In this document: in pieces, positions 25,932 to 34,126 of the stretch
Numbering within the stretch: position 1 is the first letter of the stretch
How the letters are laid out: every line of letters begins with the position of its first letter
NCBI GenBank assembly: GCA_023396115.1
Contig: JAEWXC010000017.1
Span: 25,048-89,047, forward strand
Length of the DNA: 64,000 nt
DNA from: Actinomycetes bacterium
GTDB lineage: Bacteria; Actinomycetota; Actinomycetes; Propionibacteriales; Nocardioidaceae
Direction of reading: 5' to 3'
Position numbers and translations under genes: made by a program
The notes under the pieces: model-generated
What the model was told of the DNA's origin: nothing
The model's database searches: none
The model's input: only the letters and a program-made list of their open reading frames with translations

Positions 25932-27133
25932 TCGAACTCCTCTTCGTCCAGTGCGGCGGGCAACCGCACCCGCACCGCAGTTCCCTGCTCCGGCTGCGAC
26001 TCCATGCGCACCACGCCCCCGGCCCGGGCGGCCCGTTCACGCATGCCCAGCACCCCGAAGTGCCCCTGCCGGGGAGCGGCGCTGGCCAGGTCCACGGTCG
26101 AGCCCGGTCCGTCGTCGCGGACCAGCAGGTCCACCCAGGCGCCGTCGACCTCCAGCACCACCTCCACCGAGGTCTCCGGTGGGGTGTGCCGGTGCACGTT
26201 CTCCAGCGCCTCGTCCAGGATCGCCAGCAGCTCGTAGCCGGACTCGGTGCTCAGCTCGGCGGTGCTGTCCAACCGGCACTCGGCGCGGCGCGAGGTGGTG
26301 CCGCGCCAGCGCTCCACGGCGGTGCCCACCTGGGTGGCCAGGTCGGCGGTGGCGTCGGCCCGGCGCATCGCCACGACCAGGTCGCGCGACTCCACGGTGG
26401 CCTGGCGCAGCATCCGGGAGACGTCGCCGGCCTGGGAGGCGGCGCGCTCGGGGTCGCGTTCCATCCACGCCGGCAGCGTCTCGGCGAGCATCGCCACCCC
26501 CTGCAGCGACTTGACCAGGGAGTCGTGCATCTCGCGGGCCAGCCGGGCCCGTTCCTCCGCGACACCGGCCAAGCGGGTCTGGCGCTGCTGCTCCCGGACC
26601 AACCGGTCGGCCTCCAGCACCGAGGCCCTGATCCCCGAGCCCAGGAACAGCGTGCCGGCCAGCACCACCGGAACGACCACGCCGAGCAGGTACTGCTCGT
26701 CGCGCCCGGACGCCGACAGCGGCATCGCCGCCAGCCACCAGCCCACCGCGATCCCGGGGGCGAAGACCATCGCCCCGCGGGTGCCCAGGCAGACGCCGGC
26801 CAGGACGGCTCCACTGCCCAGGAGCAGCAGCAGCGGGCTCAGCGGGTCGTAGCGGAAGAGAACGACCAGGCACAGCGCCACGTCGAGACCCAGGATCAGT
26901 GGGTGGGTGCTGAGGCTGATCCCGAACGTCTCCCAGCGCAGCAGCACGGTGACGAACCACGAGCTGGCCAGGCACAGCAGGATGGCCAGGCCGTTCAGCT
27001 CGACCGCGAGCACCCAGCCGGTGACCAGCAGGCAGCAGACGATCCGGATGGAGAGCACCGCCTTGGCGATGCCGGTGAGCGCGACGACCCGCTCGAACTC
27101 GACCTCGTGCGGGGCGACCTGGAGGACGGCCAC
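25925..27133 (-). CDS. Membrane sensor histidine kinase (HisKA_3, NarL-type partner)
   Basis: A 402-residue sensor. The N-terminal 170 residues contain five or six hydrophobic segments and no large extracellular domain, suggesting that signal is sensed in or near the membrane. The dimerisation helix carries the phosphoacceptor His in RARLAREMHDSLVKSLQGV (about residue 205), and the ATPase domain has the N-box LDEALENVHRH and the G1 box RDDGPGSTV. GTG start at 27133, ten bases after tadC; its stop overlaps the response-regulator start. The pair is embedded in the tad operon, so kinase and pilus levels are linked. Its stimulus is unknown. Confidence 0.9.
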   Translation of the reverse strand: MAVLQVAPHEVEFERVVALTGIAKAVLSIRIVCCLLVTGWVLAVELNGLAILLCLASSWFVTVLLRWETFGISLSTHPLILGLDVALCLVVLFRYDPLSPLLLLLGSGAVLAGVCLGTRGAMVFAPGIAVGWWLAAMPLSASGRDEQYLLGVVVPVVLAGTLFLGSGIRASVLEADRLVREQQRQTRLAGVAEERARLAREMHDSLVKSLQGVAMLAETLPAWMERDPERAASQAGDVSRMLRQATVESRDLVVAMRRADATADLATQVGTAVERWRGTTSRRAECRLDSTAELSTESGYELLAILDEALENVHRHTPPETSVEVVLEVDGAWVDLLVRDDGPGSTVDLASAAPRQGHFGVLGMRERAARAGGVVRMESQPEQGTAVRVRLPAALDEEEFEW

Positions 27134-27143
27134 GGTGCCCGGC

Positions 27144-28010
27144 TCAGCTCGACATGGCCATCATGATGATGGACCCGAGCAGGAAGATCGTGATGGCCGG
27201 CATGATCACCAGGGTGAGGATCATCGAGATCTTCGGGTTGGCCCGCGCGGCCGCGGTCCGGGCGCGCTGCCCGGCGGTCCGGCGGATCTCCTTGGAATAG
27301 GCCTCCAAGAAGCCGGTGATCGGGGTACCGAGCTCCTCGGCCTGCAGGAACGCGGTGATGAAGTTGTTCAGCGACAGCGAGCCGCTGCGGTCGCGCATCT
27401 CGGTGAACGCCTGCCGACGACTGGCGCCGAGATCGATCTGGCGCAGAGCCACCAGCATCTCCTCCGCGACCGGGCCCTCCAGCAGGGTCGCCACCCGGCG
27501 CAGCGCGCTGCGGAACCCGAGCCCGGCGCTGATGGTCACGCTCATCACGTCGAGGAAGTCGGGCAGCTCGCGCTCGATCAGCTGCGACCGGTTGCGGCCC
27601 CGCATGAACAGCGAGATCCGCGGCAGGTACCACCCGATGACCGGCAGCAGCGCCGCCCAGAACTGGCCCTTGGAGAGCAGCAGGAACGCCAGGCAGCCGG
27701 TGAGGAACGCCCAGGACGCCTGACGTCGGACCAGCCCCTCCACGGTGAGGTTGTCCGGCGAGCCGGCCCGCAGGATCTGGTGGCGCAGCTTGCGCCGGGT
27801 CTCGGGTCCGACCTGGCCCAGCACCCGGCCACCGACGACCCGGTCCAGGAAGCGCAGCAGGGCCGCGACGAGGCTCTTCTGCTCCTTCTTCTCCTTCAGC
27901 TCCAGGCCGTCGAAGCCCATCACGCCGACGGTGGGGGTGCGCACCAGGTGCCACCCGTGGAACGCCAGGGCGACGGCGGCCAGGCCGCCCAGCCCGTACC
28001 AGAGCGTCAT
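27144..28010 (-). CDS. tadC: Tad pilus inner-membrane platform protein TadC
   Basis: A 288-residue GspF-like protein that with TadB anchors the assembly ATPase. It has an N-terminal membrane segment, a paired membrane region (FLTGCLAFLLL, FWAALLPVIGWYLP), the T2SSF cytoplasmic domain (LPDFLDVMSVTISAGLGFRSAL, AEELGTPITGFLEAYSKEIR) and two C-terminal segments ending LLGSIIMMAMSS. Length and order match TadC. The ATG at 28010 lies directly after the tadB stop (TGAGATG). The NPKISMILTLVIMPAI region is the usual family end. Confidence 0.88.
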   Translation of the reverse strand: MTLWYGLGGLAAVALAFHGWHLVRTPTVGVMGFDGLELKEKKEQKSLVAALLRFLDRVVGGRVLGQVGPETRRKLRHQILRAGSPDNLTVEGLVRRQASWAFLTGCLAFLLLSKGQFWAALLPVIGWYLPRISLFMRGRNRSQLIERELPDFLDVMSVTISAGLGFRSALRRVATLLEGPVAEEMLVALRQIDLGASRRQAFTEMRDRSGSLSLNNFITAFLQAEELGTPITGFLEAYSKEIRRTAGQRARTAAARANPKISMILTLVIMPAITIFLLGSIIMMAMSS

Positions 28011-28011
28011 C

Positions 28012-28935
28012 TCAGACCTCCACCTTGGCGGCCTTGCGGGCCAGCCAGATGCCGAAGAGGAACAGCGACAGCGATACCACGAAGATGACCACCCCGACGG
28101 TGGTGGACAGCACCGCACGCATGCCGCCCTCGACCGAGCTGTGCACCAGCAGCACCATCATCAGACCGAGGACCGAGACCGCAAGCACGGTCGCGCGGGA
28201 GCCGGCGACCAGGGTGTTGACCTCGCGGCGCAGGTCGCGCCGGGTCTCCAGGGCCTCGGTGATGCCCTGCAGGGCGGTGACGATCTTGCCGCCGGCGCGG
28301 GCCTGGATGACCAGCACGTTGACCAGCACCGCCAGCTCGCGCGAGGGCATCCGGTCGCCCATCCGGGTCAGCGCCGCGTCCATCGACGACCCGAGCACCA
28401 GCTCCTCGTTCACCCGGGCCAGCTCCGAGCGGGTCGGCTCGATCGACTCCTGCGCGGCCAGGGAGAGTCCAGCGCGCAGGGACAGTCCGGCGCTGGCGGA
28501 GTTGGCCAGCAGGCGGGCCAGGTCGGGCAGCTGGTCGACGAACTTGATGTAGCGGGCCTCCTCGCGGCGCTTGAACATCGAACGCGCCCCCAGCACCGCC
28601 AGGGTCATCGCGATGATGCACAGCACCGGGCCACCGATCGACCACGAGACGATCCCGAGCACGACCAGGACCACGGCCCCACCCAGCAGGGTGTCGGCCA
28701 CCGGCCAGGACAGGTCGGCGTTGTCGAGGGTGCGCCGCAGCCGGGCGCCCCGCGGCGTGTGGGTGACCCGCTTCTCGACCGCGCGCCGCAGCCGGGCCAG
28801 GGCCGAGGAGTCCTCGGGGGCCAGCACGAACGCGATGTCGGCCCGGCGGGCCCGTTCACCGGACAGCACCCAGATGCCCACCAGCGCCAGGGCGAGGGTG
28901 CCCAGGAGCAGCAGGATGATGGTGGGGATGGTCAT
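28012..28935 (-). CDS. tadB: Tad pilus inner-membrane platform protein TadB
   Basis: A 307-residue partner of TadC. An N-terminal membrane anchor (IPTIILLLLGTLALALVGIW) and a paired hydrophobic region precede the T2SSF domain with QLPDLARLLANSASAGLSL and AVLVNVLVIQARAGGKIVT; two C-terminal segments end LFLFGIWLARKAAKVEV. The ATG at 28935 overlaps the tadA stop by one base (TGATG), showing coupled translation. Confidence 0.88.
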   Translation of the reverse strand: MTIPTIILLLLGTLALALVGIWVLSGERARRADIAFVLAPEDSSALARLRRAVEKRVTHTPRGARLRRTLDNADLSWPVADTLLGGAVVLVVLGIVSWSIGGPVLCIIAMTLAVLGARSMFKRREEARYIKFVDQLPDLARLLANSASAGLSLRAGLSLAAQESIEPTRSELARVNEELVLGSSMDAALTRMGDRMPSRELAVLVNVLVIQARAGGKIVTALQGITEALETRRDLRREVNTLVAGSRATVLAVSVLGLMMVLLVHSSVEGGMRAVLSTTVGVVIFVVSLSLFLFGIWLARKAAKVEV

Positions 28936-30248
28936 CAGAACCCCTCGGCCTCGGGGGCGTGCAGGAACTCGTCGGGGATCGGCAGGCCGGTCAGCCGGAT
29001 CCGCTCGGCGTAGCGGGCCGGGAGCCGGTGCCGCACCTCGGTGCCCACGACCGGGCCGGTGCCGCTCCACGGCTCCGGGAGGAACTGGTAGACCGGGTAC
29101 ATCTTGTACTGCTCGCGGTGCCGCGAGACGAGCAGCACGATCTCGGTGATCCGGCGCGACTTGTCGGCCAGGCGGCTCAGCTGGACCACGCAGTCGATGG
29201 CCGAGTTGATCTGGTCGCGCAGGGTCGCGTCGGGCAGCTGGACGTCGGCCATCGTGCACAGCGTCTCGAACCGCAGGAACGCGTCCTCGGCGGTGTTGGC
29301 GTGGATGGTGGCCAACGAGCCCTCGTGACCGGTGTTCATCGCCTGCAGCATGTCCAGCGCCTCACCACCACGGGTCTCACCGACGATGATCCGGTCGGGC
29401 CGCATGCGCAGCGAGTTGCGGACCAGGTCGCGGATGGTGACCTCACCCTTGCCCTCGACGTTGGCGGGGCGGGTCTCGAGCCGGATGACGTGCCGCTGCT
29501 GCAGCGCCAGCTCGGCGGCGTCCTCGATGGTGACGATCCGCTCCTGGGCGGGGATGTAGTTCGACAGCGCGTTGAGCATGGTGGTCTTGCCCGAACCGGT
29601 ACCGCCGGAGACGACCAGGTTGAACTCGGCCTTGATGAACGCGTCCAGCAGCTGCGCGGTGGGCGCGTCCAGGGCACCGAACTCGATCAGCCGGGCGATG
29701 GTGAACGGCCGCGGGAAGCGTCGGATGGTGATCGTCGGGCCGTCGACGGCCAGCGGCGGGACGATGACGTTGACCCGCTCGCCGCCGGCCAGACGGGCGT
29801 CCACCATCGGGCTGGACTCGTCGACGCGACGGTTGACGGTGGCCACGATCCGGTCGATGACCTGGTAGACCTGCTCGACCGAGGAGAACTTCAGCGGCAG
29901 TTCCTGGATGTGGCCGGCCCGCTCGACGTAGATCGTCTCGTGGCCGTTGACCATGATCTCGGTGATCGACTCGTCGCGCAGCAGCGGCTCCAGGACACCC
30001 AGGCCCAGTGCCTCGTCGACCACCCGGCGGACCAGCGAGTTGCGTTCCCGGTTGGTCAGCAGCGGGCCCTCACGGGTCAGCAGCGAGGCGACCACGCGCT
30101 CCAGCCGGGCACGGCGCTGCTCCTCGGTCAGCGAGGACAGCTCGGAGAGGTCGACCTCCTCCAGGAGCATCGTCTTGAGGTAGGCGACGCCGTTGTCGTT
30201 GACGACGGAGTCGATCTGGACCTCGTTCTTGCGTTCACGCAGGGACAT
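28935..30248 (-). CDS. tadA: Tad pilus assembly ATPase TadA (CpaF, VirB11-like)
   Basis: A 437-residue hexameric ATPase that drives pilus extension (and perhaps retraction). Walker A is VVSGGTGSGKTTMLNAL (about residue 215); the Asp box is IVTIEDAAELAL, Walker B RMRPDRIIVGETRGGEAL and the His box GHEGSLATIHAN. An N-terminal helical domain contains GVLEPLLRDESITEIMVNG, typical of CpaF proteins. ATG at 30248; the ribosome-binding site is weak. A 73-base gap separates it from the upstream tadE. All motifs are intact, so the machinery appears functional. Confidence 0.93.
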   Translation of the reverse strand: MSLRERKNEVQIDSVVNDNGVAYLKTMLLEEVDLSELSSLTEEQRRARLERVVASLLTREGPLLTNRERNSLVRRVVDEALGLGVLEPLLRDESITEIMVNGHETIYVERAGHIQELPLKFSSVEQVYQVIDRIVATVNRRVDESSPMVDARLAGGERVNVIVPPLAVDGPTITIRRFPRPFTIARLIEFGALDAPTAQLLDAFIKAEFNLVVSGGTGSGKTTMLNALSNYIPAQERIVTIEDAAELALQQRHVIRLETRPANVEGKGEVTIRDLVRNSLRMRPDRIIVGETRGGEALDMLQAMNTGHEGSLATIHANTAEDAFLRFETLCTMADVQLPDATLRDQINSAIDCVVQLSRLADKSRRITEIVLLVSRHREQYKMYPVYQFLPEPWSGTGPVVGTEVRHRLPARYAERIRLTGLPIPDEFLHAPEAEGF

Positions 30249-30321
30249 CGGGGGTTCCAGCCAATCTCTGGGGCGGGTGTCGGACGGGCCGGGGCCTCGG
30301 TCGACGCAGTCGGGACGCGGG

Positions 30322-30756
30322 TCAGTCGGTGTCGGGCATCACGGAGTAACGGGTGACGGTGATGTCGAGCCCCTTCACCCCGAAGCCCATGAACGGGATC
30401 TTCACCTTGGCCTCGGCCGAGACGGCACCGAACCCGGCGCCACCACGCACCTCGGGCTCCTCCCCGGCCCGGGAGCGGTCACCGGAGCCGGCGTCCACGT
30501 CGGGGTCGAAGATGCCGGGCACGGACCGCTCGGCCATCCGTTCGGCGCTGTTCGCGCTGGTGCCCTTGCTGACCTCGCGGGCGGCCAACCGGGCCGCGGA
30601 CTCGGCGGAGACCGCGGCGTAGCCGAGCAGGAACAGCTGCAGGATCGCGCCGGCCACCAGGAGTGCCATCGGCAGGATCCCGAGCATCTCGATCGTGGCC
30701 TGGCCCTCCTCGGTGCGGCGACGCCTCAGCAGGGTGGAGCGGAACAGTCGGCGCAT
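30322..30756 (-). CDS. tadE: TadE-like pseudopilin
   Basis: A 144-residue minor pilin-like protein. Its leader RRRRTEEG is followed by QATIEMLGILPMALLVAG: cleavage after Gly18 would leave Glu at +5, as in Flp. AAVSAESAARLAAREVSKG is the usual TadE helix after the membrane. The C-terminal part (AEAKVKIPFMGFGVKGLDITV) forms a short beta domain. The ATG shares a TGATG overlap with the upstream fusion gene, whose C-terminus is itself TadE-like, so two related pseudopilins are made side by side. Confidence 0.82.
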   Translation of the reverse strand: MRRLFRSTLLRRRRTEEGQATIEMLGILPMALLVAGAILQLFLLGYAAVSAESAARLAAREVSKGTSANSAERMAERSVPGIFDPDVDAGSGDRSRAGEEPEVRGGAGFGAVSAEAKVKIPFMGFGVKGLDITVTRYSVMPDTD

Positions 30757-32339
30757 CAGTCGTCCTCCTCGGCTGCACTTCCCCTGGCCTTGATCGGCTG
30801 GTTGAGCCAGGGCACGACGGTCGGGGCCGTGAGGGTGGCCTCGTAGGTGGTGTCGTTGACCTCGCGGACCCGCACCTTGAAGAAGCCCGGTGCGGCGTCC
30901 TCGGCGGCCTTCTTGGCCTGGAAGTAGGTGCCGCCACGGGCGCTGACCCGGGCCGCGGCGTCCGCGGCGGTCCGGCTGGAGACGTTGGCGATGACCAGCA
31001 GGGTGAACTGGATCAGGATCATCGCGATCAGCATCGCCACCGCGAGACCGACGACCGCCTCGATGGTCACCTGGCCGTCGTCCCCACGGCGACGCCGGCG
31101 CTTCTTGGCCTTCTTGTCCGGCTTGTCCCCGCGGCTCGCCTCCTCCAGCGTGACGGGGGTGTCGCGGGCCGGCAGGGCCAGGTTCAGCTCACGGCCCAGG
31201 GAGATCACGGCCCGACGGAACGGCCCGTCCTCCAGGTCCACCGGGGCCATCGCGTTGGCCGCGGACTCGAGGCGCTTGGGGTCCTCGGGCACCGATGTGC
31301 GGAACGTCTCGGTGGAGAGCATCCGGGCACCGAACTCGGGCTGGATCTCGTTGCGGGCGCTGACCTTGTTGAACAGGATCGTGGCGTCGCCGGTCTTGGC
31401 CACCTGGAGCCGGTCGAGCATCTCCAGCTTGTCCTGGGCCGACCGGATGCTCGGCACGTCCGGCGTGGTGACCACGATCAGCTGGTCGGCGAACTCCATC
31501 GCCACCGCGGAGGCCTCCGAGACCACGGACCCGGCGTCGACGACGATCAGGTCGTAGTGCCCCTTGGCCACCCCGATGATGTGCCGGGCGACCTCGCCGG
31601 TGATGTCCTCGGCCTGCTCCCCCTGCGGGGGCGCCATCAGGGCACGCAGACCGCTGCGGTGCACGATCGAGGCCTCGTCCAGGTTCCGGCCGGTGAGCGA
31701 GTCGGCGATCAGGGTCAGGTCGGCCAGGGTGCGGCGCGGGGCGACGTCGAACAGGTGGCGCATGCCGCGCTGCTGCAGGTCCAGGTCGATCAGGCAGACC
31801 CGGTGGTCCCGGTTCGAGGCGATCGCCAGCAGCGCCGTGTGCAGCGCCACGGTCGAGGTGCCGACCCCGCCCTTGGACCCGGTGAACGCGATCAGCCGGC
31901 CGGGCTGGTCGCTGCCGCCGAAGGCCATGCCCGGCGCCATTGCCGTGCGCGAGCGCAGGTGGCGCTGCCAGGTGAGGATCGCGGGCAGCCGGTCGGCCAG
32001 CTCGTCGGGCGACGGCGGCGAGGACAGCAGTCCGCGGGCACCGGAGTCCATCGCGGCCTGGTACATCGACGGACCGTGGTCGGCGCTCATCACCAGCACC
32101 GCGACCTCGGGGGCCCGGTTCAGCAGGTCCCGGACCAGCGACTGGTAGGGCATCGGGCCGATCTGGTCGTCGACCAGGACCAGGTCCAGGTCGATCGCCG
32201 AGTCCACGGCCAGCAGCAGGTCCGCCGAGGTCTCCGCGACTCCCAGCACCTCGATCTCGTCACGCAGCTCGCTCAGCGTCGCCGAGACCTGGCTGCGCAG
32301 CTCCTCACTCGCGACCGCGAGCAGCAACCTGGCACTCAT
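30756..32339 (-). CDS. CpaE/TadZ-type ATPase fused to a TadE-like pseudopilin
   Basis: A 527-residue protein with two parts normally encoded separately. Residues 1-400 are a CpaE/TadZ localisation protein: an atypical receiver-like domain (VLVDDQIGPMPYQSL) and a MinD-type ATPase with deviant Walker A FTGSKGGVGTSTVALH, switch region VCLIDLDLQQRG and YDLIVVDAGSV. After a basic linker (KKAKKRRRRRGDDG) comes a pseudopilin: QVTIEAVVGLAVAMLIAMIL, with Gly422 and Glu at +5 forming a candidate prepilin-peptidase site, then VSSRTAADAAARVSARGG and a short beta domain. There is no stop or ribosome-binding site at the junction that would obviously separate two genes. Cleavage at Gly422 would release the ATPase into the cytoplasm and the pilin into the membrane. 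ATG at 32339 overlaps cpaB. Confidence 0.85.
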   Translation of the reverse strand: MSARLLLAVASEELRSQVSATLSELRDEIEVLGVAETSADLLLAVDSAIDLDLVLVDDQIGPMPYQSLVRDLLNRAPEVAVLVMSADHGPSMYQAAMDSGARGLLSSPPSPDELADRLPAILTWQRHLRSRTAMAPGMAFGGSDQPGRLIAFTGSKGGVGTSTVALHTALLAIASNRDHRVCLIDLDLQQRGMRHLFDVAPRRTLADLTLIADSLTGRNLDEASIVHRSGLRALMAPPQGEQAEDITGEVARHIIGVAKGHYDLIVVDAGSVVSEASAVAMEFADQLIVVTTPDVPSIRSAQDKLEMLDRLQVAKTGDATILFNKVSARNEIQPEFGARMLSTETFRTSVPEDPKRLESAANAMAPVDLEDGPFRRAVISLGRELNLALPARDTPVTLEEASRGDKPDKKAKKRRRRRGDDGQVTIEAVVGLAVAMLIAMILIQFTLLVIANVSSRTAADAAARVSARGGTYFQAKKAAEDAAPGFFKVRVREVNDTTYEATLTAPTVVPWLNQPIKARGSAAEEDD

Positions 32340-33061
32340 CGCTGTCCTCCTCGACCCTGCGGGAACGTCTCGGCGTAGGTCTTGTTCTCGGGTGCCACCT
32401 CGGTGTCGTCGACCGGCGGTCGCAGCACGAGGCGGGTCTGGGCGGCGAAGGTCTCGGCGAAGGTCAGCGCCTTCACCTGGCCCTCGGCGGTGGCGAAGGT
32501 GATCGAGACCGCCTCGTTCTGCATCAGGATCCCGGCCGCGGAGGTCTTCTGCCGCTCCTGGGTCTGTCCGACGTTGATCACCAGCAGGTTCTGCGCGATC
32601 ACCTTGGTCCGCGGGCCCACCATGGTGATGCCCTCGTCGAAGGTGGCCCAGACGTCGACCCGGTCCCCGGGGCGAATCTTGCCGGCGACACCGGTCTCGG
32701 CGTCGACCATGATCGCGATCTCACGCTCGCCCGGCTTCAGCGACGGCCGCTGCACCAGGTTGGAGGCCTGCAGCAGCGTGCCCTCGCTGAGCTGCGCCGC
32801 GGTGACCCGACCGGTCAGGTCCGACAGCGTGGTCACCGACTGGGCCGGCAGCCACCGCTTGGGGATCTCGACCTCCTCGACCGCGTCGGCGGGGATCTCG
32901 GTGAACGCCGGGACCGGCTTGGTGATCACGTACGCGGGGACCCGGTCACCGACCTGGGCCTCGACGTCGTTCACGTAGCTGACCACACCGAAGAAGACGG
33001 CCACGGCGCAGATCACGGCTGCACCGAGGAACATCCATCCGTAGCGTTGGCGGGGATTCAT
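32336..33061 (-). CDS. cpaB: Flp pilus assembly protein CpaB/RcpC (SAF domain)
   Basis: A 241-residue protein anchored by one N-terminal helix (MFLGAAVICAVAVFFGVVSY). The SAF-domain signatures are visible: AYVITKPVPAFTEIPADAVE, LTGRVTAAQLSEGTLLQASNL and GKIRPGDRVDVWATFDEG. CpaB proteins probably bind the cell wall or steer the pilus through it; in a monoderm they would replace secretin-linked functions. ATGA overlaps occur at both ends (with the zinc-ribbon gene and with the CpaE fusion). All three genes form one translationally coupled unit. Confidence 0.87.
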   Translation of the reverse strand: MNPRQRYGWMFLGAAVICAVAVFFGVVSYVNDVEAQVGDRVPAYVITKPVPAFTEIPADAVEEVEIPKRWLPAQSVTTLSDLTGRVTAAQLSEGTLLQASNLVQRPSLKPGEREIAIMVDAETGVAGKIRPGDRVDVWATFDEGITMVGPRTKVIAQNLLVINVGQTQERQKTSAAGILMQNEAVSITFATAEGQVKALTFAETFAAQTRLVLRPPVDDTEVAPENKTYAETFPQGRGGQR

Positions 33062-33867
33062 GCAACGAGCTCCTCACGGGCGGAACAGAACGGGCAGGAC
33101 CCCGACGTGGCGCCACCGCAGTGGACGCACCGGCCGAAGGGCTGACGGGAGAGGTGGGCGACGACGGTGTCCACGTTGCGCGGCACCAGCGTCTCCTCGT
33201 AGTAGGTGGAGCGTCCCCACCAGCGGACGTTGTCGTCCACGGTGCCCAGCGGGACGCTCTGGGCGATGTTCAGGCCCGGAACGGCGACCCGGGAGGCGAG
33301 CCGGTCCTGGCCGTCGACCACGCGGTCGACGTCCTGGAACAGCGGCTGGTGCTCCGGCGCGCGGCCGGTGGAGAGGTGGGCGGCGTCGTCGAGCCAGCCG
33401 GCCAGCGTCATCCCGGGCACCCAGGAGGCCAGGTGCTGACCGAACGTCACGCCGGGCACGGTCAGGCCGGCGACGCTGGAGACGACGATGCGGGTCTCCA
33501 GGATGCCGGGCTCACGACGCAGCGAGGCGATCGCGACACCGGCCGGCACGCCACGGGCGGCCAGGGCGGCCAGCCAGGTCGAGCGGGCCGAGAGACCGGT
33601 CGGCGGGACCTCGACCGAGACCCCCACCACGCGGTGCTTGCGGGCCAGGGCGCGCAGCACCCCCAGCTCGTGCTCCTGCCGACGGCCGTGCGCGTGCACG
33701 AACAGCAGCGGGAACCGGGTGGGCTGGGAGTTGAGCACGTTGAGCGCCTCGTCGAGGAAGCCCTCGCGCCCGGGGTCGGGCAGGGTCAGCACACGCCGGT
33801 GGTCCGGATGTGCTGTGAGCCTGGCCGGCTCGTGGCCGCACGCGACCACCGTGAAGGTTGATGCCAC
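33058..33867 (-). CDS. Zinc-ribbon protein at the head of the tad operon, function unknown
   Basis: A 269-residue soluble protein without signal peptide. The first 170 residues look like an alpha/beta fold (PLLFVHAHGRRQEHELGVLR, HRVVGVSVEVPP, GVPAGVAIASLRRE), perhaps a degenerate nucleotide- or ATPase-like domain without a recognisable P-loop. The C-terminus is a four-cysteine ribbon, CVHCGGATSGSCPFC (CX2CX7CX2C), likely to bind zinc. The GTG at 33867 has GGGGAG upstream. It is the first gene of the pilus operon and its stop overlaps cpaB (ATGA), so it is surely co-expressed with the machinery. I do not recognise the family. It could be an assembly factor or a regulator in the cytoplasm. Confidence 0.65.
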   Translation of the reverse strand: MASTFTVVACGHEPARLTAHPDHRRVLTLPDPGREGFLDEALNVLNSQPTRFPLLFVHAHGRRQEHELGVLRALARKHRVVGVSVEVPPTGLSARSTWLAALAARGVPAGVAIASLRREPGILETRIVVSSVAGLTVPGVTFGQHLASWVPGMTLAGWLDDAAHLSTGRAPEHQPLFQDVDRVVDGQDRLASRVAVPGLNIAQSVPLGTVDDNVRWWGRSTYYEETLVPRNVDTVVAHLSRQPFGRCVHCGGATSGSCPFCSAREELVA

Positions 33868-33986
33868 AGAGTTCTCCCCGGGAAGCAGTCCTGCCCTGAC
33901 GAGGAAGCAACTACCCCCGCCCGGGTGGCACAAACCTGGGGACGACTGCCCGGTTGGTGAAGATTTCGGTGGACCCGGCTCCGGGG

Positions 33987-34046
33987 ACCCGGCGAGGAGT
34001 CCGACCGGGAGTCCGGCGGGGCGTCCGGGCAGGTGTCCGGGGAGCG
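33987..34046. repeat. 12-bp tandem repeat in the divergent tad/VWA control region
   Basis: GTCCG recurs exactly every 12 bases at 33999, 34011, 34023 and 34035; the unit is roughly GTCCGGSSGGGN. A weaker copy (ACCCGG...) occupies 33987-33998. The block lies upstream of a TTGACG -35-like hexamer at 34054 and between the divergent starts at 33867 and 34127. It could be an operator array or a variable-number repeat; in one frame it would encode GVRP-like tetrapeptides, but no gene is supported there. Confidence 0.65.
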
Positions 34047-34126
34047 GCTCGTCTTGACGCTGCGTCGCGCCACCCGTGTACGTTCACGGCCAGTCGAGAA
34101 CTCGTCCCCGACCACGAGGAGACGGC

